64,000 nt of DNA. Source: Caballeronia sp. SEWSISQ10-4 2 (lineage in GTDB: Bacteria; Pseudomonadota; Gammaproteobacteria; Burkholderiales; Burkholderiaceae). Below, in pieces: positions 16,629 to 25,045 of this stretch; the stretch's first letter is position 1; each line of letters starts with the position of its first letter. The notes beneath the pieces were generated by a model. It was not told where the DNA came from and searched no databases. It worked only from the letters and a program-made list of their open reading frames with translations. The position numbers and the translations under genes are program-made. The stretch lies in assembly GCF_030464885.1 (NCBI RefSeq), contig NZ_JALPRJ010000037.1:26587-90586 (forward strand), written 5' to 3'.

Positions 16629-18182
16629 ATGCGTTTCAAGCTAACGATCAAGTTGCGTTTATTGGCCACGCTGGCGTTGCTCGGCGTCTTGCTCGTCTCA
16701 ACAGGGATACTTGGAATTGCAGGCATGCGCGCCTCTAACGGCGCCGTCAAACAGGCCTACCTGAACGATGTGGCTGCCGCCACTGCGCTCGGCCGTTCCA
16801 ACCTGAACCTCACGGTCGTGCGCACGACGCTCGACCGCGTGCTCCTGCATCCCGAGGCGCCTGACACGGCCGCGCTCGTGGACAAGGCATTGAGTTATCT
16901 GGCGGTATCGAACACGGCGTGGACGGCTTACCAGGCGTTGCCGGCCTCCGATGCCGAAGCGGTGCTGTCGAAAGCGGTGTCAGATGCCCGTGCCGCGCTG
17001 CTGCATAACGCGATCGAACCGATGATAGAGGCCATCAGAAAGGGCGACCACGCAACGGCGGACAAGCTTGCGATGGTCGACGTTCCACCGCTATCTGCCT
17101 CGCTCACACAGAAATCCGCTGCGCTGGACAAGTTCCGCAACGAGCAGGGTGCGACCCGCTATCAGTCGGCGCAGGATCGTTACGATACCTTGCAGACGTT
17201 TACCTTGATTGCTATCGCGGTGGGACTGCTTGCGTGTGTCGTCAGCGGGTTCAACCTGCTGCGCTCGATCACACGCCCGCTTAATCTCACATTGCGTCAT
17301 CTCGACCGGATCGCCCGGGGTGACATGACGGAGAAACTGGACCTCGACGCCGGCGATGAAATGGGCCAACTGGCCGTGAGCGTAGGTACGATGCAAGACG
17401 GTATCGCCACGATGATCGAGCAGATCGCGCGAGGCACGGAGTCGATCGCAGCAGCCACGCACCAGATCTCGGCCGGTAATACCGACCTCTCGCAACGCAC
17501 CGAGGAGCAAGCGGCATCGGTAGAAGAAACCGCCGCGAGCATGGAACAGCTGACGAGCGCGGTCACGCAGAACGCGGAGCACGCACGGCAAGGCAAGGCG
17601 CTGGCGGAATCCACGAACGTTGCCGCGACCCGGGGAGCCGATGTCGTCGACAAGGTGGTCACGACCATGGGGCAGATCGACGAAAGCGCCAGGAAGATGG
17701 GCGAGATCATCGGCGTGATCGAAGGGATTGCATTCCAGACCAATATCCTGGCGCTCAATGCCGCGGTGGAAGCGGCGCGAGCGGGCGACAAAGGCCGGGG
17801 GTTCGCGGTGGTTGCTGCGGAGGTTCGCACGCTGGCCCAGCGTTCCGCCGTTGCGTCGAAGGAGATCAAGGAACTGATCGACGTGTCCGCGGCGCGCGTG
17901 GCAGACGGCTCGCTGCTCGTCAATGAAGCGGGCGTGACTATCGGCGAGGTTCGTGCTGCGGTGCGCCGCGTGACCGTCATCATGGGCGAGATCGCGACGG
18001 CATCCGCGGAACAGAGCGACGGCATCGAGGAAGTCAATCGAGCGGTCTCGCAAATGGACGAGATGTCGCAGCAGAATGCCGCGCTGGTCGAGCAGGCTGC
18101 TGCGGCGGCAGCGTCGCTCGATGAACAGACGGGCTTGCTCAAGGCCGCAGCTGGGCGCTTTCAGTTGCGGCGGCTTGCATAG
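16629..18182 (+). CDS. Methyl-accepting chemotaxis protein
   Basis: A 517-residue chemoreceptor. One membrane helix near residues 12-33, a periplasmic four-helix ligand domain of the Tar type, a second helix near 190-212 (LIAIAVGLLACVVSGFNLL), a HAMP domain beginning RPLNLTLRHLDRIARGDM, and a signalling domain with the invariant hairpin IAFQTNILALNAAVEAAR. Methylation helices with paired Glu/Gln flank it. There is no C-terminal NWETF-like pentapeptide, so CheR/CheB tethering is not expected. Start taken at ATG 16629; a GTG at 16620 is also in frame. No chemotaxis genes are adjacent, so it feeds a distant Che system. Confidence 0.95.
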   Translation: MRFKLTIKLRLLATLALLGVLLVSTGILGIAGMRASNGAVKQAYLNDVAAATALGRSNLNLTVVRTTLDRVLLHPEAPDTAALVDKALSYLAVSNTAWTAYQALPASDAEAVLSKAVSDARAALLHNAIEPMIEAIRKGDHATADKLAMVDVPPLSASLTQKSAALDKFRNEQGATRYQSAQDRYDTLQTFTLIAIAVGLLACVVSGFNLLRSITRPLNLTLRHLDRIARGDMTEKLDLDAGDEMGQLAVSVGTMQDGIATMIEQIARGTESIAAATHQISAGNTDLSQRTEEQAASVEETAASMEQLTSAVTQNAEHARQGKALAESTNVAATRGADVVDKVVTTMGQIDESARKMGEIIGVIEGIAFQTNILALNAAVEAARAGDKGRGFAVVAAEVRTLAQRSAVASKEIKELIDVSAARVADGSLLVNEAGVTIGEVRAAVRRVTVIMGEIATASAEQSDGIEEVNRAVSQMDEMSQQNAALVEQAAAAAASLDEQTGLLKAAAGRFQLRRLA

Positions 18183-18189
18183 CGAGGCG

Positions 18190-18478
18190 GGCTTTTCGTT
18201 CGCACTCGGTCGGGGGGCTGGTTTTTTGGGGTAACGGTCGGGGTTGATGCTGGGTTGCTGCTTTCAGCGTCCGTGGCCGGTCTATGCTGGCTGTTCTCTT
18301 TATCACTATTAGCCACTGTGCGTGGCGGCACGTCGTTTCTTTGTCCAACGGCGAAAAAGAAACAGAAGCAAAGAAAGCGCCTCCCAACAATCAGCAAGTT
18401 AGTGTCCCTAGCGTGCAGGCCGCAGTTTTTGGCACCTGATAGCACGGTGCTCGCCAGACTCGATAATGTTTGAACCCC
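18190..18478 (+). repeat. Left arm of the long-inverted-repeat element
   Basis: Begins just after the chemoreceptor stop. Key landmarks on the plus strand: TATCACTATTAGCCACTGTG at 18300-18319, the CCCTAGCGTGCAGGCC block near 18408, and AATGTTTGAACCCC at 18465-18478 at the inner end. Confidence 0.8.
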
Positions 18479-18714
18479 TCCTTCTCGCGAATCCTGACAC
18501 GAACACGCTTCGCCCCCAACGCTCTCGGGCAAGCACGATGACCCACAAACCAGTACGGCCTCACGTGTGCTGGTTGCCTCATTTCGTGGTGGGTTGGCTA
18601 CGTGGTCTGCGTGCTTTTTTCTTGCGATGGTTGTACGCGGATAGCGCGGGGTATCCCTTGGGCAGGTTCCGTCACTGGTGGCGAAGCGTGTGGGTATCCG
18701 TGTTCGGAGAGGTC

Positions 18715-19005
18715 GGGGTTCAAACATTCTCCAGTCTGGCGAGCACCGTGCTATCAGGTGCCAAAAAGTGAGGCCTGCACGCTAGGGACACTAACTTGCC
18801 CGTGGTTGGAAAGCGCTTTCTTTGCTTCGTTTCTTTGTCGCTTTGGACAGAAATGACGTGCCGCCACGCACAGTGGCTAATAGCGATAAAAAATACAGCT
18901 AACTCACGAAGACCACTAACGCCGAAAGCACCAACCCGGCATTGACCCCGACCGCTCCCCCTACAACCACCAAACCCCGCCCACCAGCGCGAGCAAAAAC
19001 CGCGC
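18715..19005 (-). repeat. Right arm of the long-inverted-repeat element
   Basis: Reverse complement of the left arm. GGGGTTCAAACATT (18715-18728) mirrors the inner end, and GACGTGCCGCCACGCACAGT from 18855 mirrors the outer core. It continues through an AT-rich spacer and a block complementary to GGTCGGGGT to about 19005. Confidence 0.8.
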
Positions 19006-19199
19006 CCTCATCATCAAAGCGTCATCAAACGTTCAAGCCGTTAGGCAACTATCTGCTCACTGACACGCCGTGTCAGTGACGCGTCCGTCCGCCACCTTCA
19101 CTTTCACCCGGCCGCAAAGAACCGCGCCGCTGCTCCACGAGCAGCCACGAGCAGTCGCGGCCATGGCGCGCATGCCACCCCGGTACCCAGGAGATACGC

Positions 19200-21008
19200 A
19201 TGTCTGCAAAATGTATTGCTCTCTCGAACAACGACGTCATTCTTGTTGCATGGACCTTCGAGCACAAGCTTGCCGGCTGTGTCGGTTTCGATGTCCGGCG
19301 CGTTGATGCGTCAGAAGTGCAGACGGGAAGCAGCGCCCCGCAAGGGGTGTCGTTACCTGCCATGGCCGGTTTTCCCAGCAACCCCGATTCGGGACACGCC
19401 GGGCAGACGACGGCACAGGGCCCGATCCAGAAATTTTTCTGGAAGGACCTGTATGTCAGGGACGCTCACACGCACGGCGCCACCGTCTACCAGATCATCC
19501 CGCTTCAAGGCACATTCAGCAAAGATGCGCCTCCGAAGTTAGCGCCGCTCGAAGGTGCCCCCATCCTCTATTCAAACCCCGTCAGCCTGACGGCGGAACA
19601 CGGACCGAAGGACGACCCGGGCGCCGTCAAATGCTATTTCAACCGGGGCATTCTCGCGACGCAGGCGCTTGCCCGGCAACTCCCGAAGAGCAAGAGCGAT
19701 CTGCCGGATTCGGGCGTGCTGCTCAAACGCATTGCGGACCCCGCTGACCCGTTGCGCAAGTCGCTGGCAGGCGACCTCGTAACGGTGCTGCCGTCGCTGC
19801 TTGAGGAGGCTAAAGCGCACGGTGGAAGTTGCTACGCAGCGTTGTATGAGCTCGCCGACAAACAACTTGAAGCGGCCCTCATCGGCAACAAGCAATTGCA
19901 TCTGATCCTGTCGAATACCTTCGACAGCACGACCCACGACGATGACCGAGAAAACGCCCCCGCACGCGAAGCGCTGCATCATTCGGGCGTCGATGTAACG
20001 GATCGGATGCTTCCTGACGGCAGTCATATCGGGCACAACAAGTTCATGCTTTACGTCGATTCTCACGGCAAGCCGGACACCGTGCTGACGGGCTCGACCA
20101 ACTGGACACCGACCGGTCTTTGCGCACAGACCAACAACAGCATCGTGCTGCGCTCAGCGTCGCTGGCGAGTGCTTATTCGACGTACTGGAACGCGCTCAA
20201 GAAAGATACGCTGGGCGCGGGCACGGACCCACACGCGTTGCAAAGCAAAGCGTTCCGTACGGCAAACGCCGCCCCGATTGCCGTGCAGATTCCAGGCGCC
20301 AAGAAAGCCACGCTCTGGCTTTCGCCCAACACGCTTCAGAAGAACAAGGCTAAGGATGTGACACCGCCCGACATGGCAGACGTGTATGCCCGCATCGAGG
20401 GGGCGAAATCCGCGGTGCTGTTTCTCGCATTCGATCCGGGGCAGCCCAGCATCATCGATGCCGCTGCTTCGGCGCAGGAGAAGAACGGAAAGCTATTCAT
20501 CCGCGGCGCGCTGACGAACGCGGACCGGGCGGGAAACTTTGTCATCGACTTGCACAACAATAATTCGACGCCAACGGACCCGGCGCAAGTGATTCCCACC
20601 GAGGGCGTCAATGACGCGTTCGGCGTCTGGGAAAAGGAGCTCGCCAAAGCGGGGCACGCGGTGATTCACGACAAGATAGTCGTCATCGACCCGTTCGATC
20701 CTGACCGGTGCACCGTGGTGGTCGGCAGCCACAACCTGGGCAACAAGGCGTCGTCCACCAACGATGAAAACTTCGTCATCATCGAAGGCAATGTCAGTCT
20801 GGCATGCGCGTACGCAGTCCACGTGCTCGACGTGTACGACCACTACAGGTGGCGCTATCTGCTTGCGCAGCACGGAACCCAGGATAGCTGGCAGGGCTTG
20901 CATGAAGACGACTCGTGGCAGAGCGCCTACTTTTCGCCGAACGGCAAACCGAACAATGCGGAACTGTCGTTCTGGCTGGGAGCTTCTGTGGGTGGCACGG
21001 GTGAGTAA
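19200..21008 (+). CDS. Phospholipase D-like protein with two HKD-type motifs
   Basis: A 602-residue protein with AGGAG 6 bp before the ATG and no signal peptide or membrane helix. The first catalytic repeat, near residue 280, reads HNKFMLYVD...GSTNWT; the Asp is one residue further than in canonical HxKxxxxD. The second, near residue 500, is canonical: HDKIVVID...GSHNLG. Both have the trailing GSxN. Paired HKD motifs form one active site that makes a phospho-histidine intermediate, so a phosphodiesterase (lipase or nuclease) is expected. The first 100 residues resemble no domain I know. It is monocistronic and ends at a strong hairpin. Confidence 0.82.
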   Translation: MSAKCIALSNNDVILVAWTFEHKLAGCVGFDVRRVDASEVQTGSSAPQGVSLPAMAGFPSNPDSGHAGQTTAQGPIQKFFWKDLYVRDAHTHGATVYQIIPLQGTFSKDAPPKLAPLEGAPILYSNPVSLTAEHGPKDDPGAVKCYFNRGILATQALARQLPKSKSDLPDSGVLLKRIADPADPLRKSLAGDLVTVLPSLLEEAKAHGGSCYAALYELADKQLEAALIGNKQLHLILSNTFDSTTHDDDRENAPAREALHHSGVDVTDRMLPDGSHIGHNKFMLYVDSHGKPDTVLTGSTNWTPTGLCAQTNNSIVLRSASLASAYSTYWNALKKDTLGAGTDPHALQSKAFRTANAAPIAVQIPGAKKATLWLSPNTLQKNKAKDVTPPDMADVYARIEGAKSAVLFLAFDPGQPSIIDAAASAQEKNGKLFIRGALTNADRAGNFVIDLHNNNSTPTDPAQVIPTEGVNDAFGVWEKELAKAGHAVIHDKIVVIDPFDPDRCTVVVGSHNLGNKASSTNDENFVIIEGNVSLACAYAVHVLDVYDHYRWRYLLAQHGTQDSWQGLHEDDSWQSAYFSPNGKPNNAELSFWLGASVGGTGE

Positions 21009-21061
21009 TCGGCGCTAGAGCATCGGAAGCAGGGCGAGCGCTGGTGCAACAGCGGTACTCG

Positions 21062-21092
21062 CCGGGGTGGAGCCAACATGGCTCCACCCCGG
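21062..21092. terminator. Strong hairpin between convergent genes, probable bidirectional terminator
   Basis: A perfect 13-bp stem, CCGGGGTGGAGCC (21062-21074) and GGCTCCACCCCGG (21080-21092), with loop AACAT. It lies 54 bp after the phospholipase-D-like gene and 94 bp after the end of the oppositely oriented small gene. There is no long T-run on either side, so terminator function is likely but not certain. Confidence 0.55.
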
Positions 21093-21186
21093 ATGGAGTT
21101 CATCATTTCCGCACTTCCAGCGTCGCTTCGACCGTATGCGGAACGACGTGCCACTGTGCGCCGCTAGCGCGTGGCCGCAAGTCGTT

Positions 21187-21420
21187 TCACCTGGCCGGTA
21201 ATTGTTGAAATGGCGAGCGCGGCAAGGGCTCGCCATCGATGAACGCTGTGGCACTGCGTACAGCAAACTCGTAGGCACAATCGCGATTGGCAAACTGTCC
21301 AAGATCCCCAAGAGACGTAGCTTCGCCGTCTTCCTCCAGAATGGAAACGCGCGCAAGGAACGTGTTGCCTAGTCGTGTTACGGAGGGTTGAATAGCGGCA
21401 CCGTGGTGATAAAAGACCAT
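21187..21420 (-). CDS. Conserved small Burkholderiaceae protein of unknown function
   Basis: A 77-residue protein, MVFYHHGAAIQPSVTRLGN and onward, ending SPFQQLPAR. The start at 21420 is chosen because AAGGAG precedes it at proper spacing; the frame extends 53 codons upstream without sense. The pattern of two short strands, EEDGEATSLGDLG and a helix with FAVRSATAFIDGE is one I associate with a small conserved protein of this genus, but I cannot name a function. It is convergent with the phospholipase-D-like gene. Confidence 0.65.
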   Translation of the reverse strand: MVFYHHGAAIQPSVTRLGNTFLARVSILEEDGEATSLGDLGQFANRDCAYEFAVRSATAFIDGEPLPRSPFQQLPAR

Positions 21421-22044
21421 CGCATCTCCTTTCATGAATTGCCGGATTGCAATAACTGTAGCGTTGCAATTTGTCGATGTGAAAATGTTACTTTTCCCCA
21501 CTGAGCGCATAACTAAAACCGGATACGCGCCAAGAAAATCAGCACTTTCGGTCCCATGCGCCGACGCGCTGGCGGCCAATGCAAATAGCGTCTTGGCGGT
21601 GAAGTGAGAACATGCAAATTTCGTGCGGGGAGGCTTATGAAGCTACCCCGGTCTGACGACCGTTGTGTGACGTGAGCGGCCGATCTTCGCAACACAGCAT
21701 TGCGTGCGTGGACGATGGATAGAGGAAGATTCAGTGCCGTATCAAACGGTCGCGGAACGATAGAGTCGTGACGGCTGTCTCTGCAGGAGCGCGGTGGCCA
21801 AGGCCGTGCTTGTCACCGTGCGACGAAGTGCGACTGTCATCATCGCACTGGAGAATGCGGGTTCGATCACACCGGCGACCGGACGATGCAGAGCGCTGCG
21901 TTGTCTCGCATCGCACGAACTCAGGTAATCAAGCTGCTTTAAGGACGCGCCCAACCGCATGCATATTCTTCGGCCTCTCAAACCACGGATCGTGCCAGAC
22001 GACTCGATCGCTCCATCGCCATATAGCCTGCGGATGTCGAGTTC
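21421..22044. other. Intergenic stretch of about 620 bp, no gene recognised
   Basis: Short frames on both strands are Arg/Ser/His-rich and do not resemble proteins. The left end is AT-rich and should carry the promoter of the 77-residue protein gene. Confidence 0.35.
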
Positions 22045-23085
22045 ATGCGCCCGGCGGCAAGGGCGGACCTCGTGACCGGCGCTCACACACGTAACGCGGC
22101 GACGATGCTCGCCGTGCTGGGGGTCGGACTCTCAATGGGCGTGCCCTTCGTACTAGGCCCCCAGGGCTTGTTCACGAGCCTGCTGACGGTGCCGGTGCAA
22201 GTATTCCTGGCGCTGGCAGCGAGCGCCGCTGTGAGCGCGCTGGCGAAGGCTGGCAAGCTGCACTTGTTGCAAGCGACGCTTGGGCTTCGTCTGCGTTTCT
22301 TGCGCACGTTTGCGATTACCCTCGTAACCGATTTCGCCTTCCTCGTCTCGCCTCTGGGAGCAGCCGGGTATGGGGTCAATATGGCATTGCTGCAGCGCGC
22401 CGGGGCCTCGTGGGCGATTGCCACTACTGTTGTCGGCGCCGACCAGGCACTCGATCTGACGTTCTTCGCGATAGCGGTGCCGATCGCGCTTGTGTTTTCC
22501 GTGGGCCCACTGACTTATCTAGCCCCGAGAGTCAGCTTGTCGACCGTCGCCGGAGTGTTGGGAGTTGTCGCGATCCTGATCGGCGCGCTATGGGCATGTC
22601 GCGGGTATATCGCGCGTGCGTTTGACGCGGTGGGCCACCGTGTCCCATGGATCAAAGCGCGGCGGGCCCGGTTGGAGCGGTTCCGCCAGAGTGTGCGCCA
22701 GCAGTGGGTATTGCTATTGACGGGACCGCGCGACCGGTTCGCCGCATTATTGCTGCTTACTACGCTGCAATGGCTGCTTCGCTACAGCGCCCTGTGGTTT
22801 GTCCTGCTCGAACTTGGGTACCGGTTGCCCCTCGGATTCGTTCTGGCGGTGCAGGCGGTGGTGCTGCATGCGGCGCTCTGGACGGGCGTGCCCGCTGGCG
22901 GAGGCGGCGGCGATCTTGCGCTTGCTGCCGCGTTCGCGGCCTGGGTTCCACGGGCGGCCATGGCGACGGCCCTGATGCTTTGGCGTTTCGCCACGCTCTA
23001 TTGCCCGCTGATTCTGGGCGCCGCTGGCTTTGCTGCCCTTGCATGGCGGCGGTACATGGTCACGTCAGCTGCCGCTCCCGACTGA
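22045..23085 (+). CDS. Flippase-like membrane protein (UPF0104 / lysylphosphatidylglycerol synthase TM family)
   Basis: A 346-residue protein with about eight membrane helices and the family motif around SPLGAAGYGVNMALLQRAGASWAIA, followed later by GVPAGGGGGDLALAAAF, corresponding to the conserved G-rich P-x-G-x-G segment. Members of this family flip lipids or lipid-linked sugars and are often encoded with glycosyltransferases, as here: the next gene, convergent, is a GT2 enzyme. There is no LPG synthetase (GNAT-like) catalytic domain. Start at 22045 is uncertain; an ATG at 22105 is a good alternative. Confidence 0.82.
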   Translation: MRPAARADLVTGAHTRNAATMLAVLGVGLSMGVPFVLGPQGLFTSLLTVPVQVFLALAASAAVSALAKAGKLHLLQATLGLRLRFLRTFAITLVTDFAFLVSPLGAAGYGVNMALLQRAGASWAIATTVVGADQALDLTFFAIAVPIALVFSVGPLTYLAPRVSLSTVAGVLGVVAILIGALWACRGYIARAFDAVGHRVPWIKARRARLERFRQSVRQQWVLLLTGPRDRFAALLLLTTLQWLLRYSALWFVLLELGYRLPLGFVLAVQAVVLHAALWTGVPAGGGGGDLALAAAFAAWVPRAAMATALMLWRFATLYCPLILGAAGFAALAWRRYMVTSAAAPD

Positions 23086-23110
23086 GTCCCGCAGGGTAGC
23101 GCAGGGTGGA

Positions 23111-23884
23111 TTAAGCCGCGGTATCGCGAGGCCTCCTGATCCGCACGGAGAACGGTGCGTGTCCGGCATGATCGACTCGTAGAGCAAATAGATGACACGT
23201 CTGTGACAGGAGGGCGAGCGGGTAAGTGACCGTCAACAAGTCGGCGATCATGCGCCATTCCGCGCGGATGCCTTTCCAGTAGCCGAGTTTTTCAGTCTTG
23301 CGGGCTTGCGTGACCTTGGGCCAGTGGGTGACCGCAATCGAGAGCCGGCGCGCGATGATCAGGCGATTCATGAACACTTCAATTCCAAAGCGCGGTAAGC
23401 GATGAATTTCCTTGAGCGCCTCGCTCAGCAGTTCTTTCCTGACCATGCGCTCTCCCGAAACGAAATCGAGACCGATCGCGCGAAACAGCAGCAGGCTGTT
23501 CTGCCGCAGGCTCAGGCTGACATCCGCGGCGCCGCTCAGCACGGGGGCCGCGAGCGCGGTGACGTGTTCGGCGGCGAGCCCCTTGAGGTCCGCATCGAGC
23601 AGCATGAGCAACTCGTTCTGGGCGGCGGCGATGCCAACGGCCATCGCCGCGCTCTTACCGCGGTTCACCTCGCATTGAATCAAGCTTACTGATGGAAAGC
23701 GTTTGACGATCTCGGCAGTGCCATCGGTCGAGCCGTCGTCGACCACGATGACTTCGCCCAGCAGTGGATGCGCGGATGCGACCGCGAGCACCGCGCCAAT
23801 CCGCGGGGCCTCGTTGAATGCGCAAATGATGCATGAAACACGGTGACGATTTCGGCGGTCGGACGATGTGGAAATGGCGTTCAT
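23111..23884 (-). CDS. Family 2 glycosyltransferase
   Basis: A 257-residue GT-A enzyme. SCIICAFNEAPRIGAVL is the nucleotide-binding start, VIVVDDGSTDGTAEI holds the conserved DD-GS motif, NRGKSAAMAVGI follows, and LMLLDADLKGL carries the DxD metal site. A late GYWKGIRAEWRMIADLL is amphipathic and may contact the membrane. The start at 23884 (MNAISTSS) is chosen; a TTG at 23950 is possible. Convergent with the flippase-like gene. Donor and acceptor are unknown; dolichol-phosphate-type transfer to a lipid is a reasonable guess. Confidence 0.88.
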   Translation of the reverse strand: MNAISTSSDRRNRHRVSCIICAFNEAPRIGAVLAVASAHPLLGEVIVVDDGSTDGTAEIVKRFPSVSLIQCEVNRGKSAAMAVGIAAAQNELLMLLDADLKGLAAEHVTALAAPVLSGAADVSLSLRQNSLLLFRAIGLDFVSGERMVRKELLSEALKEIHRLPRFGIEVFMNRLIIARRLSIAVTHWPKVTQARKTEKLGYWKGIRAEWRMIADLLTVTYPLALLSQTCHLFALRVDHAGHAPFSVRIRRPRDTAA

Positions 23885-24008
23885 GCGCAACAGCAGTTGA
23901 ATGAGGAATGATTCAAGGTTTTCGCAGCCATAGGACGCAATAGCCTGCAACGGAAAACGCGGTGATAGAGTAACCGCTTTGCATCGAACCCGCTAAGGAG
24001 ACAGCTCG

Positions 24009-24542
24009 ATGACCGATAAATTCATATTCCATGCTGGCGAAGCCACCGTGTTTGCCGCCCCTGGCCAGGCTACCGACGCCATGCCGGAAATCTTGATTGG
24101 CCGCGTCGACGGGCCGGTCGGCCAGGCGTTTGCGAACATGATGGCGCAGAGCAAGGGGCACACGGCCATGTTTGCCATCCGCGCCTGCAACCAGCTCGTG
24201 CGCCCGGTCACGATGCTCGTGCCGAAGGTGACGCTCAAGGACATGGCGACCATCGAATTGTTCGGCGGCGTGGTGCAATCGGCTACGGCCGATGCGGTCA
24301 TCGACTGCGTGATTGAAGGGCTGATCCCGAAAGAGATGGCAAACGAGCTGTGCATCATCAGCCTGGTCTGGATCGACCCGCGCTGTGTGACGGATCCCAA
24401 TCTCGACAAGAAGGATATGTACCGCACCAACTACGAAGCGACCAAGCTCGCGATTCGCCGTGCGCTGACCGGTGAACCGACTATCGATGAACTGATCGCC
24501 AATCGACACTCGATCAAGCACGACATGGACGACTGGAGCTGA
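24009..24542 (+). CDS. Formaldehyde-activating enzyme (Fae) homologue lacking the catalytic His
   Basis: A 177-residue protein clearly of the Fae fold: GPVGQAFANMMAQSKGHT, LVPKVTLKDMATIELFGGVVQSA, EGLIPKEMANELCIISLVWIDP and YEATKLAIRRALTGEPTIDEL match Fae segment by segment. True Fae joins formaldehyde to tetrahydromethanopterin and uses a His in E-V-A-H-x-D-L-x-I-G. Here that stretch reads TDAMPEILIG, with Met25 at the His position, and is three residues longer before it. No other methanopterin-pathway gene is nearby. It is therefore probably a Fae-like paralogue with altered or no classical activity. It is divergent from the GT2 gene, with a good upstream spacing. Confidence 0.85.
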   Translation: MTDKFIFHAGEATVFAAPGQATDAMPEILIGRVDGPVGQAFANMMAQSKGHTAMFAIRACNQLVRPVTMLVPKVTLKDMATIELFGGVVQSATADAVIDCVIEGLIPKEMANELCIISLVWIDPRCVTDPNLDKKDMYRTNYEATKLAIRRALTGEPTIDELIANRHSIKHDMDDWS

Positions 24543-24662
24543 TCCCAGGTAACGGTCCCGTCCCCATTGTTGGAGCACGATGTATCGACCGCATTGGCAC
24601 GTGCTTGCCGATGCGATCGATGCGTCGCGCCCGGTTGATTTTTTCGGCTGCCGGGGAAGCGA

Positions 24663-24812
24663 ATGGACGAAGATGTGCAGCAGTTCGAAGCCGAGTTAGC
24701 CAAGCGAGGCGAGGCGGCTGTCCGGGCAGACCTAAACCACACCAACCAGTTCGGCGATAACACCGCAAAGGCGCTCGGCTGGTTGGATTGGGCCAAGCAC
24801 ATCTCGCATTGA
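24663..24812 (+). CDS. Possible small protein of 49 residues
   Basis: ATG at 24663 opens a frame for a short, acidic-then-basic helical peptide, MDEDVQQFEAELAKRGEAAV, ending GWLDWAKHISH before TGA at 24810. A GGGGAAG-like ribosome site precedes it. Residue usage (E/A/L/K/R, amphipathic) is protein-like, and the start resembles small proteins with F-E-x-E-L-x-x-R-G-E. No family can be assigned. Confidence 0.4.
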   Translation: MDEDVQQFEAELAKRGEAAVRADLNHTNQFGDNTAKALGWLDWAKHISH

Positions 24813-25045
24813 TCCCGCACCGGCAAGAACATGCTTGCCCGGTAAGTTTGACTCCAACGCATTGGCATCTTTGACCGACACATCGGTCGTCTACTTGTGC
24901 GCCGTACGACAAGATTTCGTTCGCGCCAGCGCATATAGGGTATTTATTGAGTTCATATGATGTTCCGAGCGAGACGCATACCGGGCGCGTGCCTGGTGAC
25001 GGATAGCCTTCCATTCACTGGCAAGCTGCACGGAGCCCGACCAAC

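Larger units (their letters stand above)
18190..19005. mobile_element. Long-inverted-repeat intergenic element (non-autonomous, possibly mobile)
   Basis: Two arms of about 280-290 bp (18190-18478 and, inverted, 18715-19005) surround a 236-bp centre. The inner 180 bp of the arms is most alike: both carry TATTAGCCACTGTGCGTGGC, GTGTCCCTAGCGTGCAGGCC and GCACCTGATAGCACGGTGCT. The outer 100 bp is looser but shares GGTCGGGGT and related blocks. The centre has weaker inverted similarity and no credible gene, so no transposase is encoded. The left end begins within 10 bp of the chemoreceptor stop codon. Another arm, in the same orientation as the left arm, is at the right end of this window. Confidence 0.8.

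Noticed and set aside
18479..18714. Possible gene inside the centre of the inverted-repeat element
   Set aside because: Only short Trp/Arg/Cys-rich frames on both strands, consistent with structured non-coding DNA.
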